From the NCBI GenBank assembly GCA_030549495.1, contig JAUIRK010000270.1, forward strand, positions 1 to 64,000: a stretch of 64,000 nt of DNA, given 5' to 3'. The stretch's first letter is position 1. Every line of letters starts with the position of its first letter. This DNA comes from Nectonema munidae. Taxonomy: Eukaryota > Nematomorpha > Nectonematoida > Nectonematidae. The notes under the pieces were generated by a model. The model ran no database searches. It had not been told where the DNA came from and saw nothing but the letters and a program-made list of their open reading frames with translations. Position numbers and translations under genes: made by a program. Of the stretch, positions 49,801 to 58,054 are shown in pieces.

Positions 49801-52800
49801 AAAAACAAATTAAAAGTGCATAACTGTGTTCAACATTTAAATTATTAAATTTTAACAATTTATATATATATTTTTAAATGTTTTTACTTTATATTCATTT
49901 CCATGTTTGAATTTTTTTTTGAAAAATCTTTATTTTTATACAAAAAGCTTTTAAAATTGGTTCATCCAGAATTACCACATAAAAAACACAATTCTTTTTT
50001 GATTTGAACTCGATGATCAGGACAAACATTTAGGTTGCAAACTGAACAAACACTCCTGCATGACTTTTTACAAAACTTACAAGGTTTTGGCATACAGATT
50101 TTCTTTTTGATGTTTTTCCCATCTGAATATATCCAACCATGAGTCCTGCTTCTTTTATTCCCATAACCAAGTTGTCACTTGAAAATCTTTTTGAAGCATA
50201 TTGGAAAGCTAAGTTGAAATACAATGAACTCAAAAAGTCTTTTCTTCTTTTGTTGTATCCATTTTTGAACAACAAAATGTAAGAATTATGCCAAGACACG
50301 TCAATTATGCAAAAGTTAGCCAACATTGTCAATCTATTTGTTTTTCTTTTTGAAGAAAATTCTTCTATCAAGGAGTCCATCAGATCCACTCCACACTTAC
50401 CTTTATTATAGTCTAAAATAAAACAGGGCTTTTTGTCTTTTCTGTCAGATATTTTAACTAACATTTGTGAAGAAGACAACGAGTACATTTTATTTTTCTT
50501 TGGGACGTATGAACATAAAGAAATTTTATTTTCGTGCTCATACAAAACCATTGATGAATGAATTTTTTGTGTTTTTCAGTATTGCAGGAACCTCTTTTCT
50601 TGACTTATTCAATTCCAAGTAGCGTCAAATTTGAGCTCAATAACCAGGTTTTTTTGTTTTGTTCCTCTTTATTCTTTCTAGAGTAAATAAATTCAATCAG
50701 AGCAAAACCTGTAGAAGCCTCACAGCACCAAAAAGACCATATTTTCTGGGTTTATTTGGTATGAAAGTTCTACCAGGACAATATCCTCGGTATCCATAGA
50801 GCTGCTCATCTACCGTTAATGTATCTTCTGGAATAAGAAACTTGAGCAAATTATTCTGAAAACTTTCGCATATTTCTCTCACAGCATCAAGTCTGTCTTT
50901 TCTTTGTCTTTCAGCTCTTTCTCTAAAGTTTTCAAACTTGAAAACAAAATTGAAATCTTTGGAAACGTATTGTTGCTATGTAAAAGGGTGTACCATCACA
51001 AGGAGACCATAAATTTTGCAGACATGACATGTTGTCACGATCTAAACCTGCTCTAATCAGAATAGCGTAACAAGCTTTCAACTCTTCACTAGTAAAAGTT
51101 TTCATGTATGAAGGATACTTGTTTTTTTATTCTTTATCATGTATTCTCGAACTTCATCACTTACCTTTCTCTTTGTAAAACGTAAAATGTGTAAAAACAT
51201 GTATTTTGTATAAAACAACAAGAATGACTCTAAATTCATCCTTCGAATTACACAAAAATCTAGCCTTTTCTTTCCAAATGTTTCTTGAAAGAGAGTGGTT
51301 GATGTGAAAGTGCCTCTCTTCGTTGTTTTCCTCGGTTTCTGAAGAATCACAGACATCATCTTCACAACATTCACTTACATTTTTATCATCTTGAGAAGAG
51401 TTTTCAAAAACATCAATATCGCTTTCATCATCCTCGCTCAAATTTTTATCATTACTGCTTCCAGGTAAATAATCACTGGATTCACATTCAATATAATCTT
51501 CCATTATTGTAGTATCAGACGCTTGATCTTTGTGTTCAACATCAGACTCCTCATTTGGTGAAAGCAAAGCACATGAAAGATCTGTTGTATTTTTTCATTT
51601 ACAAAGAGAGAAACGATATAATATTAATTAAGATGAAAGTAATTTTAAAATATGATATAACAACAAGGAAACAAAGTAATTAACAATGAGAGAATAAATA
51701 ATGAGTTAACAAAAAGATAAAAACAGATGATTCACATGTATATTAGTTTTTTCAATGCTATACTACTAAATGTACTAGGTTGTAGGTATCACAGTCATTC
51801 ATATCTCACTTTTGATTGATGGAACGTATAAAAATAAAATTGCATGCATTAAAAACTATTAACTTCATTGTTCGCCAGCATATAATGTTGAACTCTGATT
51901 TAGCTCAATATTTGCATAATGTATAACTACAAAATGTAGCAGCTCGTAGGGATGAAGATTAAGCTGCATATCTGCTTATCTTTTTCAATGAATTTTACAT
52001 AACTGAAGACCAGACAAATCGCCTGCTTTGTTTTTAAAGCGATTTTTTTCTTGGCACACTGTTGTCTCGTAATTGGTATATATAGTGTATGACTTGTATT
52101 TATCATTCTCTTCGTATGCCTTGTTGCGATATATTCTTAATTCTTTGAAATTTTTAGGCACCCGTTCAACAAAGTTTCTCTCAACATCCTCCACTTCTAC
52201 AAACTCCATCATCAGTGCCATCTCTTCCTGATATTCCTCCTCCACCAAATTTTATATTAGCTAGCATGCGACCAGTTTCGTCTTTTCACCTCTGTAACTC
52301 CTGTCCTAATATACAGTAAAATAGCGTTGTGTAGAAGTTGCCCAGATAGACGAAATACTTGCACGCAACCTAACTTTGCGAATATTTTGAGAATGGGCCA
52401 TGTTGATGCAGGAAAATTGCAAGCTTTCTTGTTTTATTTGAGGATTCGCGTTTTTAAGAGGGAGCGATATTGTCCCTATGAAAGAATAAGCTTCAGGGTT
52501 TTATTTATTTCTATTAATATTCAAAAATGCTTACAAAATAATAATTTCAAAATGTGTAAACATTATTCAAAATTACAAACAAAAAATAAATTAAATATTT
52601 AGTTGTGGAAACAGAATTTTGAGCACTTATGTATTTATATATGATTGTACAGGATCTCTATTTGTCTAGCAGGGTTTGCCAACCTTTTTGTTGCTGTGTA
52701 GCACTTATGGACTTATTATGTAGGTACGTAGCACCTAACTTTGGCGATTAGTTTTTGACCATAAAAGAACTATACTAAAAGCTTAGCAGACACAATAACA

Positions 52801-55800
52801 TATGAATGCAATACAAGTAAACGAATTCGCAATTAAAAAATATACAAAACTTAATTTATTTATTTGCACATGTGCATAACCATAAACAAGCAAAATATTT
52901 AACTTATCGACCAATAAGTACCCGTAAGTCAATGCGATGGCTGGAGTTGCTTTTCTTCTACTAGTTTTGCAAGCCGTGGAGATATGCTCACACAGTATCG
53001 GAAATTGTGTTCTGGGTTTACGAAACGATTTCTTGTCTTCGACTTGATTGTAAGAACGGTAGAAAACTCTTCTTTGCATTCCCATGTCGTTGGGCTGAGG
53101 AATTGCGTTTCAATATTAACGGATAGGAGGGACTTACATTTAACCAGAAGTTAGCCAATTTATGATTTTCACCTTCGTCCCACTGCAAATCGATGAGTTC
53201 TTGTTCACCAGTTCTCACTGTGAGATCACCTGTGTTAATAGTAGTGAATGGATTCCGAATCTAAGTGCATGTTTGTGCATCACAATCATTAAAGAAGTAC
53301 TGCCTGATTTCATTTTTCAACAGAAGGGGATCTTTGGTGATCTCTTGACCAAATGCAATACTAGACTCCCCCTTCTAAATACTGCTGATATTACTTCCCC
53401 ATTTTGTCTAGTCGTTTTTCTCAAGTCGCTTAAAATAATTAGGATCACGGTCTTTCTAGTTTGGATGATTAGTTTGGAGATGGCGTTGTAAAAGGCTTCA
53501 TTGATGCATTTGATAATGTCTTCATACACACCGTGGCACAGATTCTTCCCTATTCTTCAATTCATAGAATCAAAATTAATATATTGGTCGCTATACTGTC
53601 GTTTGGGCATCTTGATTTGACGCTATAGTAATTTGAAATAACTAAAAGTTGCTTTTTGATATATTGAATATATATAATAATTTACATAATAATAATCGAT
53701 AAAAATAAACAATCACAAAGATGGTAAAGTTAATTAATCACTGCACTGTACCTACTAAGCCAACAGAATGTGTGTGCATGCTACATTATACGCATATGCA
53801 CATATTTACATGTATTACAGTTGAGTAACTAAAGGAAATGAACTTTAGCCAAATTCACATTACATTACATTTTTCTGTGTGGGAATTTTTGTGAAAACAA
53901 GTACTTTTTTTGAATTTTTAAAAAACATCTCGCGTACCACCAGGGGTACGCGTATCACGGGTTGGGAACCCCTGGTCTGTTAAGACCCTTATCTTGTCAT
54001 AGATTGTTAGCATATTTATTGTAGAAGTTTTTGGTGATGTTTGGTAACTTGATGAGTTATTTTTTTCTTTGACTATAATGAAAATAATAGTATCGTAGGT
54101 TTATGATCTTTTTTTATTTTACAGTAAAAAAGTTCTATAATGTCAGATAGCCGTGTAAAAAGACAACGATTATAGAAAATTAACAAAAATAAAAATGTTT
54201 ACTTTTTTTAAGCATAAATTTGGTTCACCATATGTCTAAAATTATACATAGGACATATATAGTTTCGAGTTTTTTTTGCTTTTTTGAGGGAGATACTGCA
54301 TTTAGTTACGAAAATAGAAATGTGAACCTTTAATCATTGCATAGCAACAAATCATCGATTTTGTAGAATGATACAGAAATATGACATTGCGAGAGAAATA
54401 GAGTAATCAACAGCTATTATACATCACTGGCACAGCCAAATCATTTTGAAATAAGCAAATATTCGCCTTCGGCTCAAGCGTAGATTTTAACAGGTAAAAC
54501 AGTCTTGTTGCTTCGAAGGTAGGAAAAAAGTATACACAACGATATTTTGCTGAATTTTATTTTTAACATTCTTAAAAATATCCTTATTATTAGCTATTCC
54601 CAATAATCAAAACAGATTTGATATTTCAAATAATACGAATGCCATTCTTCCTACACAGCCAATTCAAGCTGCACCCATTCCTGTTCCTGCTATGGTTCGA
54701 CCTCCGTTACCGCCGAGCAACCGCAACAACAACATTGTAAGTCACGCTTGATTTTCTCATTATTTTCATATCACTTTCAATTTTGTCTTTTAAGGATTTG
54801 GATTTAAGAAATGCTGATAAAGATTTGCGAACCAAAAAAACTTTTAATGAGAGCGGAAGTGAGTGCTCTGAAGCTGAACTCTATAAAGGACGGAATTCTT
54901 CACACAAATCCAAAAGGTTTGTGATTTTGCAATGTATTTAAGGGTCTCCTCATCCCCCTACTAAACCTTGTGGTACATTTTAGACTATCGTTTATTGCAT
55001 GCTTTTCTAATTTTTTTACAGCAGTCCTTCTTACAATTTTATAGATTGGCCTTATTGGCGATAAACCATGTGAATAGTAGGATATATTATGACTAGGGCG
55101 AATAAAAATTGACCTAATAACTACAAAATTATTGACTTTTTCAGAATTGTAAAAAAAACTATATAGCGGTTTTAAACAAAATTGCAGAAGAAAAAAATCT
55201 CGGGATTCTATAACTTCAAATTTCTAACTATGGGGCGTCTTTTTTTCTGACATGCTTGTTTTACTCAAAAAGGGCTTGGCTGCATTTACAAGTTACTGCA
55301 ACCTCAAATTTAAACTCTTGTTAACGCGACATTTTTATGCTTACCTAAATTTATAAATATGATGATGGTGTCCCGGTAAGCAAAATGTTTCAAAAATGTG
55401 AGTCAAAATATAATATGAAAATAAATATAAATGGCTTCATTCAGCAAGATAAAGTACCGGAGTGTAATTGTCGATCTGGAAGAAAGAGTTCTGAGAATGG
55501 AGCCAAAACCAATAAGACAAATTTAAAGTTGTCCTGTTTCTTTACAATAGTTAAATCTAAACGACTGGCAAAATAAAAGATTCTCAAAAAGTTAACACAA
55601 TTCTTACAGTACAATTAAGGAACAAGCTAAGGAAGACTGAAATTTTTGAAGAAATTCTATAAATGTCAATAGAAAAGACAGGTAGATCATCAATGTTTGA
55701 AGTAAGCATAAAAAGCCATCACCGGTCTTATCATAATAATGGCAAAAGAGGCGTAAAACTGGTACGTCTTCTGTGATATCACTTGCACGCAAAATAAAAT

Positions 55801-58023
55801 AAAGACTCCCAAAAAAATGATAATCGTGCCAAACAAAATCATATGAAATAGCAAGCGTAAAAGCCTTGGTCGTCCTCTTAGCCAAACTGATAAGCCCTAA
55901 TAACTCTAAAATCTTTTCTTACTCGCTATTGATTCGGACAGTGAAGAGATCTACAAATTTCTTTTAAAGTTGCACAAAAAGTTTGGAAGAAGTAAGCGGC
56001 TCAAAATAAAGTATGTACAAAAATATATTTTTTTGTTTTTCTTTCTTGTGATTTTTAATAAATAAAATGTTCATACTAAAAATCTACAGCTTAAAAGCAC
56101 AACAGAGATTTTCGAAATTTTTTAAATCATATAAACGCAATTTTTTTTAAAGATAAAGATAGACAGCGTTAGTAAAATAAGTGACATAAGTGAAAAATTT
56201 CAATAAAAAATTTTAGCTTTATTATACAGAAGAATTAAAATATACAAGAAAATAATTAAAAAATATTAGAAGATGAAAAGTTTCTATCTTTTGCTAGAAG
56301 TTTTTTTTAGCATAGAAAAAGACCTCTCTACTGAACAAGTTGTAACTTGGCATTTCTGCATAAATACTAGAAGATATATCTTGCTTTTTCAGTTCTATAA
56401 TATCTTTAATGTCGTTGTTTTCAAATCTTTTGTTCAAATAGTTTTTGATTCCACAATCATCTTGATCAAACTTGATAGAATAAAAAAGTTTTAGGCATTT
56501 TTAATGCTAAAATTAGTCGATTCAATTTTTTCAACAAGCTGCGCCAACTGGATATAGTTTTGTTTTATGTTAACCAGCTGTTCATGTAACTTTGAACAAC
56601 TGACGCTCTCTTTTGCTTTTTTAACCAAAACTCCATTTTTGCTTTCAAAATTATTCACGATTTCTTTTACTTTTGGTAAGTGATCGCAGTAGTAAGAAGC
56701 AGCATTCAACCAGCTGGCCCACCTTGTAACAATTGGATTTTATCAAATAGCTGGAGGGTATCCGATACTTTCAAAAGCAAATTTTCTTTTCTTATTTTTA
56801 ACAGTGAGGTCCTTGGTTGAGGCAATCAAGTCATAAACATCTTTAAAATAAAACCTTATTTTCATTGCACAATTGTGCAATAAGTGAGCAAAACACGTTA
56901 CATAAAATAAATTAAAATAAATTGATTTTAATATTTTTCCACCAGCTACGTTATATTTTGCTGCAGCCGTCAGTAACAACAAAAATTTACTTTTTTCTAT
57001 TTCACTTTTTTAAAGTGTTATCTGCGAGCAAAACTAAACTTTTCGATGTCAAATGATTTTCAATTATTTTCTACTTTCAATATCAATAATATATGGTTTC
57101 TGGCGCATCAGTTGAACCAATTAAAATATTAATAAACGTTTTTTCTTGAATTTCACTTTCATCAATCATCAAAAAAAACATTTTTACCCATAATTTTTTT
57201 TCTGATGTTTTCTAACATATCTTCAGCAAGATCTTTACTAGAAGAAACAGGTGGTAATATGTATCCTAAACTGGTAAAAAAATTTCATTGATGGATGAGA
57301 TAGTTTGTGTAGAGGTATGTTTGCTTCGAGAAATGTTTTGAAGTAAATTCTTTAGGATATTTTTGAATAATTAAGTTTATTTTAGTAAATTTTCTCGAAG
57401 CAGTTTTTGGCATTGAGATTTTTACTTAAATAAGGAACACGAACAATTAAAAAACTTAAAAAAGAAGGTTTGAAAAAATATTGACATAAAAAAAATTATT
57501 GACTTTAAAATAAAATATAATTTACTTTATTGACTTAAAAATTTTCTTTTGTATTAGAAAAACATATAATAATCAAAAATATTTGTTTTCAACAACTTTG
57601 AAGACTTTTAAAAAAAATTGACTTTATTGACTTTATTCCCCCTAATTATGACCATCATCACATGAAACAAAGAGGGTATATATTTTGTTATTTAATAGTC
57701 GTCTGGCACCACTACAAAATACAGCTAAAATAAATTGATAATAATTCTTCATGCAAGCTATTGTTTTTACCGTCATCTATTAGGATCGAGTCCGTTGCTA
57801 CTTCTATTTCGTCTGTAATCACCGGAATAACGCTTTGGGCTAGAAATCCTATAAATTCTTCATACGATCGAGAAGGACTAAATTATATAATTAGCAGGTT
57901 CAATTGTTTATTTTTCTAATTTTATTAGCCTGTTGTTTATTTTATAATGCTTGTTAGATTTAAATTTTAAATAAACAAATTTCGTTTAACGTCTTTTCTT
58001 CCCTAAGCACAGGGTAAGACGTG

Positions 58024-58054
<31 letters not shown>

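Noticed and set aside
55604-55885. Membrane protein-like open frame on the - strand
   Set aside because: Hydrophobic translation is expected from T-rich codons; no start context, splice sites or similarity.
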